Assembly (NCBI GenBank): GCA_029907315.1
Contig: JARYME010000019.1
Coordinates: 1 to 40,267 of the forward strand
Direction of reading: 5' to 3'
Length of the DNA: 40,267 bases
DNA from: Armatimonadota bacterium
Lineage (GTDB): Bacteria > Armatimonadota > UBA5829
Shown here: one piece after another, positions 8,402 to 17,134 of the stretch
Position numbering within the stretch: position 1 is the stretch's first letter
Layout of the letters: the number at the start of each line of letters is the position of its first letter
Position numbers and translations under genes: made by a program
The notes under the pieces: model-generated
Told to the model about the DNA's origin: nothing
Seen by the model: only the letters and a program-made list of their open reading frames with translations
Database searches by the model: none

Positions 8402-10228
8402 TCAGCGCTGGTTATTGGCAACCGAACATTTTGTGCCTATCGCGTTCGAGACATCTGAGTTTGCCATACCCTGGTTGCCCACGATTATGGCAGCGGTGAC
8501 ACCAGTACGCACTCGGACTTTGTTCTTATTAGTGTCGACGAAAGTGCATCCCTGGACGGTTAGTCTCCCTCCGCTCGCATCTATGGCATATTCACCCGTG
8601 TTGTTCTTGTCCCATTCCATGAAGTTGCATGCATCGAACTTGACCGAGCCTCCCTCAACAGTGGCTATTCTGTTGGATGCTCCCCAGAACGAGCAGTTTA
8701 CAAGGCTCACATACCCGCCGTCGGGACCGACATAGAGCCCCACAGAGGTTGCAGTGGCGTTTGCAACGAACTGACCGTTCGTTATCAGCAAGCCAAACGG
8801 CGCCGCGGAGTCGACACGAACGGCTATGTCGCTACAGTCCGAGCCTATAGACAAGAACGTTCCATTGCAGTTGCCTTTGGCGGTTTGCACAAAGTGATAT
8901 CCAATCTTGTAGCCGAGCACGAAGGTGTTCGTGACATACTCCCAATCGGTGCGTCCGAATTTGAACGCCGTTGCATTCTGTTGGGTATAACTTATGAGAC
9001 CCTGCGTCCAGAATGGCCAGAGATGGACGTCCTGGATGCGTCCCACATCATAGCACTGGTCCACGTAGATTCCCAGGTTGAGCGGCTGACCGTATAGTCC
9101 TCGAATGTAATGCCTGCCGCAAGGGTAAGTTCCAAAATCGACACCGTTCCACGGATTGTAAAGCAGCACATCGATTATCGAGCAGTCATCGCCGATACCT
9201 CGAATGCACCACGGATACGGAATCGGAGCGTTCATACTCTGGTCTGGATAAAGGATGCAGATTCCCTTCAGGGTAGAATGCTCCGCTAACGTTATGAACG
9301 GCGTGCCACCTTCGTTGTTGGCACCTTCGTAGGCAAGCAAAGTGGTAGCGTAAGCGCCGGAGTAGTTTCTGCCTGGGGGAGCTCGAAATACGCCTTCCAG
9401 TGTTACCCCGGTCGGTATCGTCAAATGACCGGCAATCTTGTAAGTACCTGCTGGCACCCACACTACGCCACCTCCAGCCTGGGAGGCCGCATTGAGAGCG
9501 TTCTGAAATGCTGTGGTGTCGTCGGTGACTCCGTCTCCCCGGGCACCATATGCCTTGACGTTGATCATAAGCTTGGCATCGGGTGCCAGTTTGTCCCAGC
9601 TCACCGCACCGGAAGCTATTTTTGCATTGGTGACGGCGTATGCACCAAGGTCACTGCTCATCACTTGACCGTCGCGAATGTGTGTAGTGGTAATAGATGA
9701 GTCGGCGATCTTTTCGGCAGTCACGGCGTTGTTGGCAAGGTGAGTCTTGCCTACAGCCTTTTCCTGAATGGCTTCTGGGCCGACTGCTCCGGGCGCCAGC
9801 TTTGGGGCTGTTATGGAAGCGTCCGGCACGGTTTCGGCGGTCTTGGCTAAGAACGCGTAGCCGACGCTTACTATGCGGACTCGCGGATTGAGAGTTGTGC
9901 CGTTCACCTGGGTTTCAAGCCAAGTTTCCCCCTTGAATGCCGCGTCTGGGATTGGATTTGTCGACGTTGATGCCGAGCCCAGCAGTACGGAGAAAAGCCC
10001 ACCGGATACCTGAACGGGCTGCGACTCCGTCCAAATCGGGTCACCGCCGCTTTCCTGGGTGTACAGTCTAAATGTCAGGAGGTAAATGCCGTCGGGAACA
10101 ATGCGGCCTTCAGCATCGGTGAGCTTACCTTGGTAGGAAATCATCGGTGGCACTGAGGCAAAACTTTTACTCGACAGCACCCAGCAACAGAGCAAAGCAA
10201 GACAAACACGAAGCACCGCTTGTTTCAT
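8402..10228 (-). CDS. Secreted tailspike-like protein with pectate-lyase-3 beta-helix domain
   Basis: A 608-residue protein. Residues 1-25 are a signal peptide. Residues 28-125 are a domain opening with MISYQGKLTDAEGRIVPDG and ending SVGYAFLAKTAE, common at the head of bacterial surface and fibre-like proteins. Residues about 135-220 carry repeats of the form 'A-V-T-x-x-K-I-A-x-x' typical of trimeric tail-fibre stalks. Residues from about 222 begin NVKAYGARGDGVTDDTTAF, the hallmark of the pectate-lyase-3 / tailspike beta-helix. It probably binds or cleaves a polysaccharide at the cell surface; catalytic residues cannot be assigned. GGAGGT lies upstream of the ATG. No terminator is visible downstream. 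Confidence 0.78.
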   Translation of the reverse strand: MKQAVLRVCLALLCCWVLSSKSFASVPPMISYQGKLTDAEGRIVPDGIYLLTFRLYTQESGGDPIWTESQPVQVSGGLFSVLLGSASTSTNPIPDAAFKGETWLETQVNGTTLNPRVRIVSVGYAFLAKTAETVPDASITAPKLAPGAVGPEAIQEKAVGKTHLANNAVTAEKIADSSITTTHIRDGQVMSSDLGAYAVTNAKIASGAVSWDKLAPDAKLMINVKAYGARGDGVTDDTTAFQNALNAASQAGGGVVWVPAGTYKIAGHLTIPTGVTLEGVFRAPPGRNYSGAYATTLLAYEGANNEGGTPFITLAEHSTLKGICILYPDQSMNAPIPYPWCIRGIGDDCSIIDVLLYNPWNGVDFGTYPCGRHYIRGLYGQPLNLGIYVDQCYDVGRIQDVHLWPFWTQGLISYTQQNATAFKFGRTDWEYVTNTFVLGYKIGYHFVQTAKGNCNGTFLSIGSDCSDIAVRVDSAAPFGLLITNGQFVANATATSVGLYVGPDGGYVSLVNCSFWGASNRIATVEGGSVKFDACNFMEWDKNNTGEYAIDASGGRLTVQGCTFVDTNKNKVRVRTGVTAAIIVGNQGMANSDVSNAIGTKCSVANNQR

Positions 10229-10335
10229 ATCGGCTCTACCTCCATTTCACAGCTGCGGTGTGGCAAATGTCGACATCGGGTGTTCTTTGTAATGTCTGTA
10301 CTCAACAACGTTTGCGCAGCTGCGCTGTAAGGATT

Positions 10336-10863
10336 TCACTGTCCGGTACTGGCGCCGCGCGCACAGATCACTATGCTGCCTATGACGAATCTTTCGCCGG
10401 CGGGCGTGGTTCCCAGCGTGCCGATAACATTTACTATGCTGCCCCTAGCCGGAATCAGTGTCGAAAACGGTGTGACAACGAGCAGCCCTGACGTGCGGTT
10501 CTGTTCCTGGATGTAGAAGAAACCAGCGAAATCCGCAGCCGATGTGGTTGTAACCTTTCCCACGATGGAAACGTAAGCACCGTCCGGAAGGGTCTTAGCA
10601 GCACCGATAGCAGTCAGCACTCCCGGATTCGGAGCTTCGCCCGACCAGAAGCCGATCCAGTGCAGGAAGTTCCCGTCACGAGCGAAACCGGCGGCGGCTT
10701 GTCCAATCGAGGAACTAAGATGGATTCCCCCACCTTGCGCGGTACAGCCGGCTGCGTTGATCGAGCTCCAGTCGATTCTGAACCCTTCCGCCCAGACCCG
10801 CGCGCAGAGAACACACAGCGCCGCACACACTAACTGATATTTCAACTTTCCGGACCGGGACAT
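10336..10863 (-). CDS. Secreted protein with IGQ/GFW motif and OB-fold-like domain
   Basis: A 175-residue exported protein of unknown function. After a signal peptide ending near ARVWA comes a short region with GGGIHLSSSIGQAAAG and HWIGFWSGE, a motif pair found in many secreted proteins of planctomycete- and armatimonad-like bacteria. Residues about 85-170 form an OB-fold-like unit (AYVSIVGKVTT, GFFYIQEQNRTSG, GSIVNVIGTLG). The same unit occurs at the C-terminus of the 858-residue protein at 21932-24508. I chose ATG at 10863 instead of the one at 10890 because the predicted transcript begins near 10887. The 107-bp gap to the next gene would allow cotranscription. Confidence 0.65.
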   Translation of the reverse strand: MSRSGKLKYQLVCAALCVLCARVWAEGFRIDWSSINAAGCTAQGGGIHLSSSIGQAAAGFARDGNFLHWIGFWSGEAPNPGVLTAIGAAKTLPDGAYVSIVGKVTTTSAADFAGFFYIQEQNRTSGLLVVTPFSTLIPARGSIVNVIGTLGTTPAGERFVIGSIVICARGASTGQ

Positions 10864-10893
10864 TCTAGTGTTCCTAACCGTTTTCCACATCGC

Positions 10894-10922
10894 AATCTAA
10901 CCCCGCTGCAGGGTTTTGTCAA
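10894..10922 (-). promoter_or_regulatory. Promoter of the OB-fold secreted protein gene
   Basis: On the minus strand TTGACA (10922-10917), 17 bp, TAGATT (10899-10894). The -35 is perfect and the -10 matches four of six. The start point of about 10887 leaves only a short leader and decides the start codon of the gene. The rest of 10923-11111 shows nothing recognisable. Confidence 0.55.
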
Positions 10923-11111
10923 GGAGGTGCAAACCGTGGAGGGAGTCTGTAGTTATATCGTTTGCGTTGATCAGGAGCCACGTCGGGCTGAGCTTGTTGA
11001 AGTGGTAGTAGCGACTGCCGCAATGCCTGGGCGATGAATGCCGGCCAACGGGGTGCGCTGCCTGGTCGGGTCTTCACGTAGAAGCTTATTGGCCCCACCG
11101 ATGCTTGTAAC

Positions 11112-12554
11112 CTAGCCGGAGTCCGGCTGCGTATCCGGTTCTGTGGCTTCTGCGGAGGGTTGCTCTGCGGCGTCTTCGTTAGTAACGCCCGCTTTCTTAA
11201 GCGCGAGGCTCATCGCCGTTTCTTCCGGTTCAAGACTTACCCCGAGCTCCGCAATCAACTTCTGTGCTTCACGGCGTGTCTCGTCGGTAGCTTCATCGAA
11301 GAGGAGGATTGCCACGGCATCAACCACGAACTCCACGTTAGGCACCGCGAGCTTGATACCGTTCAGGTAGGTGTAGTTCATCAGGTGCAGAGCCTCGTCT
11401 AGTGTCACTGCCGGTTTAACGTGGCACTTCGTATTGAAAAAGTGTGGGCAGCCGTCGTCGGAAACGAAACACCTGGCTATAGACAGCGTGCGCACTAGCA
11501 GTTCTATTGCCTTCTCGCTCACCCAACTCATATTCGCTGCGGCATAGAGCTGTAGCTCAGCCACAAGATCGTCATATGTCTTGGGGGAGTCGGACAGGTA
11601 ATCCCACGCGTGCGCGACGAGGGTTTTTCTGTCAGACCAAGGCAGCAGTTCCAGCTTTTTGTAGGTTCTGAGTATGTCCTTGTATGATTCCAAGGCAGAT
11701 TCGACAGTCGAATAGTCGTAGTCTACAAGATCTTCTCGTACCAGTTCGGGATCGACCTGGTAAGTGGCGTCAAACACCAGACCCTCTGCTCCGCTTCTGT
11801 GAAGGATTCTTGCATAGCCTGCCGCCTCAGCAGCCTGCGCAAATTCGTGAAATGTGACGAAACCGTACCTGCCAGGATAGAATGTGGAATCCAGCTGACG
11901 CATCCTCACCTGCACAAGGGAATCGGATGCAGGTAGGCCGTCTCGTCCGCACGATGCTACGGCTTTGGCAAGTAAAGCGAATGCTTTTCTGAGCTTGCTG
12001 CTGAGCTTGACCTCGCCTACAACAGTCGCCTCGTCTGTCGTCGGGGCGACTTGCATCCCAGGGGCGGCGAAGGTCTTTTCCAGAATCTCGTCCGCAAATA
12101 TGAACAAGTCGCAGGCGTCGGCAAGAAGCTTGCTAGTGCTGGTTTCACAGTGGCCAATTCCCATCACAAACTTGCCGTAGCGCTTCAGCTTCTGGACGAG
12201 CGGAACGAAATCCCTATCTCCTGAGACGATTACGAACACGCTGGGCGACGCCGGCTGCACCGCCATTTCAAGTGCGTCGAGCGCAAGCTGTATGTCTCCA
12301 GTGTTTTTGCCTTCAGCGGAGGTAGACAGCTGTACCATTTCAATGATGTTGGTTCTGAACTCTTGCACGAACCCGATTAAAGGCTGCCTCGACCAATCAC
12401 CGTAGGCTTTGATCGAAGCTATTCTGCCTTCCTCACGGATGCGGTCGATTATCGGCTTCAGGCGTAGTCGCACGCCTGCCTTCCAGAGTTCGATGAGTAG
12501 GTTTTCCGCATCGATGAAAACGGCTATGCTCGGTGCGCGGTCATCTACTAACAT
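11112..12554 (-). CDS. NYN (PIN-like) domain putative RNase with OST-HTH/LOTUS-like domain
   Basis: A 480-residue cytoplasmic protein. Residues 8-160 are a LabA-type NYN domain with acidic catalytic positions D15 and N18 (FIDAEN), D87 (GDIQLALDAL) and D113/D115 (SGDRDFVPL), expected to bind a metal and cut RNA. Residues about 178-270 fit an OST-HTH/LOTUS fold (SSKLRKAFALL, YPGRYGFVTFHEFAQAAEAA). Residues 280-480 are mostly helical and unrecognised, possibly a second degenerate LOTUS-like repeat, with an acidic, glutamate- and threonine-rich tail. NYN-LOTUS proteins are thought to act in RNA metabolism; the target is unknown. A TACAAT with an upstream TG (12626-12631, minus strand) may be its extended -10. 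It stands alone between unrelated genes. Confidence 0.82.
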   Translation of the reverse strand: MLVDDRAPSIAVFIDAENLLIELWKAGVRLRLKPIIDRIREEGRIASIKAYGDWSRQPLIGFVQEFRTNIIEMVQLSTSAEGKNTGDIQLALDALEMAVQPASPSVFVIVSGDRDFVPLVQKLKRYGKFVMGIGHCETSTSKLLADACDLFIFADEILEKTFAAPGMQVAPTTDEATVVGEVKLSSKLRKAFALLAKAVASCGRDGLPASDSLVQVRMRQLDSTFYPGRYGFVTFHEFAQAAEAAGYARILHRSGAEGLVFDATYQVDPELVREDLVDYDYSTVESALESYKDILRTYKKLELLPWSDRKTLVAHAWDYLSDSPKTYDDLVAELQLYAAANMSWVSEKAIELLVRTLSIARCFVSDDGCPHFFNTKCHVKPAVTLDEALHLMNYTYLNGIKLAVPNVEFVVDAVAILLFDEATDETRREAQKLIAELGVSLEPEETAMSLALKKAGVTNEDAAEQPSAEATEPDTQPDSG

Positions 12555-12747
12555 TTCTCGCCCCCTCTGCCGCTTGCGCGGCTCAATCGCTTGCCCGTTG
12601 ACACAGCAGCGCTTCTTCTAATTACATTGTATCACGTCTCGGTCGCGACGCGTGCCGGGCAGCTTAAGCAAGGGGTAGTTTTAAGTGTCAGTGTTAGTGC
12701 AGCTGTTATGTGCCGCTCGGCGGTGCGGTGTCGGAACTAGTTTATGA

Positions 12748-13119
12748 CTACGGCAGGTTGGTTGATGCGGTATAAACGGCGGGTGAAGCGTGCTTATCCG
12801 GTGCAGATGCGGCGACACCCATTCCCAGGTTCACAGTCAGGAACAGCAGCAGATAGGTGCCCACGTATGTTATAATGGCGGTCCTGAGCATGAGTCTTAC
12901 GAACCTGGGGCGGTATTGTTTAGACCACTCGGCTATAAACACCGGTAAAACCATTAACGTCAGCTTCATCATAACGAATGTGCCGATCCCATATCTCAGG
13001 TAGAATGCCATTAACGGATTGCCTTCTCGCGCGCCTTGAGACTGTAGAAGGAAAAGCGTGGACAGCAAATCGGCCGCGCATATTACTATTAGAACCATGC
13101 TTTCGCGTGTAAGGGTCAC
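12748..13119 (-). CDS. Small membrane protein, DUF5658-like
   Basis: A 123-residue protein with three hydrophobic segments, about residues 6-26, 40-64 and 78-100. Its arrangement resembles small DUF5658-type proteins: an acidic-polar D-L-x-S-T in the first helix, then EGNPLM between helices. The function is unknown. The GTG start is supported by GGAGG 7 nt upstream. The last 25 residues are polar and rich in alanine and threonine. The surrounding 12555-12747 and 13120-13301 hold no other gene I can support. Confidence 0.6.
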   Translation of the reverse strand: MTLTRESMVLIVICAADLLSTLFLLQSQGAREGNPLMAFYLRYGIGTFVMMKLTLMVLPVFIAEWSKQYRPRFVRLMLRTAIITYVGTYLLLFLTVNLGMGVAASAPDKHASPAVYTASTNLP

Positions 13120-13301
13120 GGTGTGTCCTCCGCAGTCCTCTGCTATAAATGTTGTTCCGTCTTACCTGAGAATTTTTACATGCTCAGTGGGAATGCACGC
13201 ACCTTAAGCCGCGGACTGCTGCGTCGGCTATATGTTTAGACGCCCACGGTGGTCAGGTAATTACACAAATTGGGAAAAGCTGTTTCGGGGGTGGCTGTAG
13301 G

Positions 13302-13688
13302 ATGCATACGGCGCGGCTCCTGGAAGATAGGCTTTTCTCACTGCTGAGGCTGATCTTCGACAGGCGAGACCCGATGCGCTTCTGGTTGGCTGTGACCGCA
13401 GCGTGTGCGGTGGTCCTTATTCTTATAGGATTGGCAACGCGTCCCGAAAAGATCGACGCGAATAACATCCTGAGCCCTTGGGATCGTTCGATAGCGCCGC
13501 CGGCTTACGTGGATAGGGATCAGATCAAAGTCATTGGGCGCGAGGGGCCTTCGCCTACGGCCGCGAACGCACGTGTCGGCACAGCGGCAGAGCATGCGCA
13601 GGCGAAAGGTGACCGCTCGAGAACCGCATCTCGCCTGTCTTCGGAGCTCGATTCCGACCGAGTGCGTTCTTCGGGACACGGTGGCTAG
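13302..13688 (+). CDS. Hypothetical single-pass membrane protein
   Basis: A 128-residue open frame with a basic N-terminus, one strong transmembrane segment (about residues 28-46, RFWLAVTAACAVVLILIG) and a polar, low-complexity tail. No family is recognised. The composition (cytoplasmic arginines, a clean hydrophobic helix) argues for a real gene over the overlapping antisense frames, which look like scrambled arginine- and serine-rich shadows. A shorter start at the Met before RFWLAV (13374), preceded by an AGGCGAG, is possible. It points opposite to both neighbours. Confidence is modest. Confidence 0.45.
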   Translation: MHTARLLEDRLFSLLRLIFDRRDPMRFWLAVTAACAVVLILIGLATRPEKIDANNILSPWDRSIAPPAYVDRDQIKVIGREGPSPTAANARVGTAAEHAQAKGDRSRTASRLSSELDSDRVRSSGHGG

Positions 13689-13814
13689 GAAGACCCGGTT
13701 TCAAAATCCACCGGACCACGGTTGAGCGCGCGTATTAAATGTCGGTGGCGTATTCTCCCGAGCAGGACCTGCGCCGGCAAGCTGCACTTTGGTCTAGCGT
13801 GCTTCAACTCGCTG

Positions 13815-15869
13815 CTAGGATTTCGGTAGCGAGCGGCGGTATTCGTCGTCATATAGACCTATCCGCTCGACCGGAATCTGCTTGAAGCCGAGCTTCAGCG
13901 CGGGTGACTCTGACTTCAGGCGGAAATCGAGGTTTGGTGCGTCGACAAACATCGGGTCTTGGTCGGTCAGGTTATCTCGCAGTTCTATCCATTCAGGTTT
14001 CGCGCCGATCAAGGCAAGCCACTGTTTGTCGCCCACCACGATGTTCCGAACAATTTGGTTGCCCTTCGGAACGCGAGGTTCGTCCTCAAGAAGCGTCGCA
14101 AGCTCCGGGTAGCGTTCTGTGTAGGGAGGTTGCGTCGCATTGACTTCTTTCAACCGGTCGAAAAGGATTGGGTAGGTTCCGTCCCAATACTCCTTGGTCC
14201 AATCTGCCAGACCGCGTGCGTCCACATGGACTGCGGGTTTACACTCGACAAATATATTGTTTTTGATGATGTTATCGCGTCCACCGCCGATTAGCACTGC
14301 CCTGTTTGCTTTGTAAAAGATGTTTCCGTAGACGCGCGTACCGCACGTAAAATCGTCGAGGTATACCGCCATTGTTTCACTGAACTGGTGTGCAGAGTAC
14401 TTGTCCGCGTACGAGCCGAGGTCGTGGAAAAAGTTGAATCGAACAACATTTCCTCGCTGGCTCCAGTCGCGGCCCATATAGAACGCCCCCGCGTCGCCGG
14501 TTTCGTTGCACACGTGGTGGATTTCGTTAAACTCAATGATGTGGTCGTTGCCGTGAAGAATTATGGCGCTGTGCGATGCGGAATACATCAGGTTGTGCGC
14601 GACCCTGTTCCCCACGCCGCTGACCATTACTCCGGGTCTGTATGTGCGGTCCCAACGGCTGAAATGGTGAATGCTGCAGTTCTCAACGAAGTTGCCGGCC
14701 GGTGTGAGGGTCTTGCGATCTCCGCCTCCGAGTGCGACACCACCATCGCCGGTTTCGTAGATGTCACACGAAAGCAAACCGTTGGCTTTGCCGCCGTCGA
14801 TGCTGACGGCATAGGTGCCAACGTTGCGAATGACACAGCCCGCTAGGACAACATTCTCACATCCTTCCACGACAACCGCCGTCCCGCGGCACGCCTCAAT
14901 AATCAGCCCTTCAAGTCTGATGTGTTTGGCGCCGCTGATCCGGATCATTGGTTCTTCGATCATCGAGACTACCGCTCGGCCTTTGGAGACAGGCTCGGGA
15001 GGCCAGAAGTAGAGGAAACCTGTGTTGCGGTCCAAATAGTACTCCCCAGGCGTGTCGAGCTCTTCCAGCAAGTTGAGCGCGCGCCAACGCTTGTGCGGTT
15101 GGTAGCCGTAGCAGCCATGAGGAGGTTCGGTGTAGATTTCGCTAGAGCTCAAGTCGATCGATCTGACTTTCTCGTAAGAATCTGCCCACGCCCATGTCCA
15201 ATAGCCGTGAACCCAGATGTCGTCGGCTTGTGTCCAGCGGGAAGGGCGGTCTCCAGAGTAAGTAAACTTGCCTCCGTTCGGACCGGCAGGCACGTCGGCA
15301 ATCTCCGACCATCCCCCGTTGGGCCATTCGGCCAGAGTCATTGGACGGTCGTTGAAAAACAGCTCAAGATGAGCAGGGGTGATCGGTCGTCCGAAACCGC
15401 GGTTGGTAAGTCGACCGAAGTCGGTGATACCCTGTGCTTTGAGGTCGGTCCAGAGTACTTTTCCTGCACAGGCCGGGTCCATCCTTGTAAGCACGTGTGG
15501 GTCTGTGACCGGTTTGAATCCGCTGATCTGCAGTCCTCCGACTAGCCTTACGATCTCCCCTTTGCAGCTTCTGTAGACCACTGGCGCGCATTCTGTACCG
15601 CCGTCTTCGGCAGTGAGAGAAAACGTCGAGAGCAGCGGGTAAGAACCACCGCGCAACCATACGGTTACACTGTCTAGGGCTCTACCGCCATCTGCCCGAG
15701 CCAGTCGGACAGCATCCCTAGCTCGGGTCAAAGTGCGCAGCGGTCTCGAAAACGTGCCGGGGTTCGCATCGTTCCCGTCGGGCGAAACGAAAAATTCGAG
15801 CTGGCCTGCCAATGCAGGTGACACCGCTGCTGCGGCGAGAAGAAAAATGGTCAGTGTTCGCGGCTCCAT
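13815..15869 (-). CDS. Secreted right-handed beta-helix protein, possible glycoside hydrolase (GH141-like)
   Basis: A protein of about 684 residues. After a signal peptide (ending near SPALA) it begins EFFVSPDGNDANPGTFSRPL, then TVWLRGGSYPL and VVYRSCKGEIVRLVGG, an opening shared by large secreted parallel beta-helix proteins, some of them in family GH141. The middle has an inserted domain (YWTWAWADSYEKV), followed by PbH1 repeats such as NVVLAGCVIRNVGTYAVSI and NDHIIEFNEIHHVCNETGDAG. Probably a polysaccharide-degrading enzyme, but catalytic residues are not assignable by eye. ATG at 15869 was preferred to GTG at 15896, where the GGGGGA is too close to the codon. A poor promoter-like pair (TTGCTC, 17 bp, GATAAA) lies upstream. 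Confidence 0.72.
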   Translation of the reverse strand: MEPRTLTIFLLAAAAVSPALAGQLEFFVSPDGNDANPGTFSRPLRTLTRARDAVRLARADGGRALDSVTVWLRGGSYPLLSTFSLTAEDGGTECAPVVYRSCKGEIVRLVGGLQISGFKPVTDPHVLTRMDPACAGKVLWTDLKAQGITDFGRLTNRGFGRPITPAHLELFFNDRPMTLAEWPNGGWSEIADVPAGPNGGKFTYSGDRPSRWTQADDIWVHGYWTWAWADSYEKVRSIDLSSSEIYTEPPHGCYGYQPHKRWRALNLLEELDTPGEYYLDRNTGFLYFWPPEPVSKGRAVVSMIEEPMIRISGAKHIRLEGLIIEACRGTAVVVEGCENVVLAGCVIRNVGTYAVSIDGGKANGLLSCDIYETGDGGVALGGGDRKTLTPAGNFVENCSIHHFSRWDRTYRPGVMVSGVGNRVAHNLMYSASHSAIILHGNDHIIEFNEIHHVCNETGDAGAFYMGRDWSQRGNVVRFNFFHDLGSYADKYSAHQFSETMAVYLDDFTCGTRVYGNIFYKANRAVLIGGGRDNIIKNNIFVECKPAVHVDARGLADWTKEYWDGTYPILFDRLKEVNATQPPYTERYPELATLLEDEPRVPKGNQIVRNIVVGDKQWLALIGAKPEWIELRDNLTDQDPMFVDAPNLDFRLKSESPALKLGFKQIPVERIGLYDDEYRRSLPKS

Positions 15870-16035
15870 CCCGTGTTGGCTCCCGTGTCGGTTCACTCCC
15901 CCTTTTTATCCCGCTGCGAGCAAGCTTGAGCAACTGGTCTGCTCAGAGTCCAAACTGCTTCAGTTGCGCCTGGATGCGCTACATGCGGCATTGGGGGCTA
16001 AATACGGAATAATGCAAGAGAACCACTTATTGGTG

Positions 16036-16052
16036 GTATACTGCAAGTATAC
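16036..16052. repeat. Inverted repeat GTATAC-N5-GTATAC upstream of secreted-protein gene
   Basis: Two copies of the self-complementary hexamer GTATAC are separated by TGCAA, giving a perfect 6+6 palindrome about 90 bp before the ATG of the next gene. It may be an operator or overlap a -10 element (TATACA at 16048-16053), but no convincing -35 accompanies it. Confidence 0.4.
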
Positions 16053-16139
16053 AACATGCGAGCAGGTGCAGAATCAATGGTCTGGCCCCGCACAAGACTT
16101 CTTCGCCTGCGGAATCTCTTGATAGAAAGGAACAAACAA

Positions 16140-16811
16140 ATGTCGAAAACAGCAATCTTCGTCCTCGCACTGGTCGTGGCAGCCTTGGTGGTTCAGTGCG
16201 CAGAAGTCTGTGCGGCAACCAGAACCACTCCGGTCGAGGTCAACAACGCGCCTACGGTCAAAATCGACCCCACAGCCAATACTGTGAAAGCAGAGCAGAA
16301 CGGCCCGTGGAACGTAGAGCTCAGTGCCAGTGCCAACACCGTAAAGGTAGACCCTGCCCAAAACACAGTCAAGTCTGAGCAGAGCGGGCAATGGGCTGTT
16401 GCCATACAAGGCACCCCATCTGTAAGTGTTGAACCGTCGTACCGCAAAGTTACCTTGTTCCCCGACGGAAATCGCATTCTCAGCGCGGGCCAGTCCTACG
16501 ATTCTGCCTTGATCGATTGCCGCGGTTTCAAAGAGTTGCGAGTGATAGTACATTGGGAGGCCACGAGTGCGCCGCGAATTGGGGTTTCGTACCAGGGTTT
16601 GGTTGGCTTCTCTGACCTGGGGTATTATATGGGCAACGTTAACAACCTTGTTACTGATCCCTCTTTTACTTACGGGAGCAGGGGTATTGTGCCGGGCACC
16701 AGGGCCGCACTGAGCTTTCCTGTTGTAAGCGACTATATGAAGGTTTGGGTGCAGGCAACCGTATCCACTACGGTTTGGAGTTCGTACTGCTTCGCGTACC
16801 TGGTGAACTAA
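16140..16811 (+). CDS. Secreted hypothetical protein with tandem NTVK repeats
   Basis: A 223-residue exported protein of no recognised family. A signal peptide covers residues 1-26 (to about AEVCAA). Residues about 38-90 contain two copies of a 30-residue unit: the first holds IDPTANTVKAEQNGPWNVEL, the second VDPAQNTVKSEQSGQWAVAI. The rest is beta-rich and aromatic (ALIDCRGFKELRVIVHW, YYMGNVNN), suggesting a jelly-roll domain that could bind a surface ligand. ATG at 16140 has AAAGG 9 nt upstream; longer in-frame starts precede the signal peptide and are unlikely. It is monocistronic, followed by about 320 bp without a gene. Confidence 0.6.
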   Translation: MSKTAIFVLALVVAALVVQCAEVCAATRTTPVEVNNAPTVKIDPTANTVKAEQNGPWNVELSASANTVKVDPAQNTVKSEQSGQWAVAIQGTPSVSVEPSYRKVTLFPDGNRILSAGQSYDSALIDCRGFKELRVIVHWEATSAPRIGVSYQGLVGFSDLGYYMGNVNNLVTDPSFTYGSRGIVPGTRAALSFPVVSDYMKVWVQATVSTTVWSSYCFAYLVN

Positions 16812-17054
16812 TCTCTCGGGGGGCGACTCTGCCGAACAGGCAACGGGTAGTGGAAGCTGACTACGGCGTTGGCCGCCCTCCAACAATTCCCATTATTTGA
16901 GCGCAGACTCTCTGCATAATCGGCTGGGCGGATTTTCTCACCTCAAGAAGACGTCTCCGAGCCACGACTTGTGCACGACTCACAGCTGACTACGGCTTTT
17001 GGCTTTTTGGTATCGCGTTCGAACGCTGCGTGTTTTGAAAGACTACCATAGGTG
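16812..17054. other. Non-coding interval before the MarR-type regulator
   Basis: I see no gene here. The segment contains a 13-bp direct repeat AGCTGACTACGGC at 16855-16867 and 16984-16996, and a loose GGGCG...CGCCC pairing around 16820-16880 that could end the upstream transcript but lacks a T run. The regulator promoter begins just after it. Confidence 0.4.
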
Positions 17055-17083
17055 TTGACAGCGCTGCTTCATGGCGGTAGTAT
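17055..17083 (+). promoter_or_regulatory. Promoter of the MarR-type regulator gene
   Basis: TTGACA (17055-17060), 17 bp, TAGTAT (17078-17083). The -35 is perfect and the -10 matches four of six. Transcription would start near 17090, inside the inverted repeat at 17085-17103, so a bound regulator would block it. Confidence 0.6.
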
Positions 17084-17084
17084 A

Positions 17085-17103
17085 TAGTTGACGCCAGCAA
17101 CTA
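17085..17103. promoter_or_regulatory. Putative MarR-type operator, copy A
   Basis: Perfect inverted repeat TAGTTG-ACGCCAG-CAACTA, immediately after the -10 box of the regulator promoter. The same 6-7-6 arrangement recurs at 17579-17597. Arms about one helical turn apart fit a dimeric winged-helix protein. The assignment to the adjacent regulator is inferred. Confidence 0.6.
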
Positions 17104-17134
17104 GTGCCGCGCACTTGAATATGGTGGAATCCCG

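Noticed and set aside
10314-10325. GCGCAGCTGCGC palindrome after the OB-fold protein gene
   Set aside because: It is 12 bp with no loop and no T run; too short to be a terminator and not repeated.
13338-13679. Minus-strand open frames opposite the small membrane protein at 13302-13688
   Set aside because: Their composition is arginine- and serine-rich without hydrophobic segments; the plus-strand frame has a convincing transmembrane helix.
16074-16886. Minus-strand open frame of 270 codons opposite the repeat-containing secreted protein
   Set aside because: No signal, no motif and no ribosome site; the plus frame has a signal peptide, tandem repeats and AAAGG before its ATG.
16855-16996. 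13-bp direct repeat AGCTGACTACGGC
   Set aside because: Only two copies in a non-coding gap, with no inverted ends or target duplication; not evidence of a mobile element.
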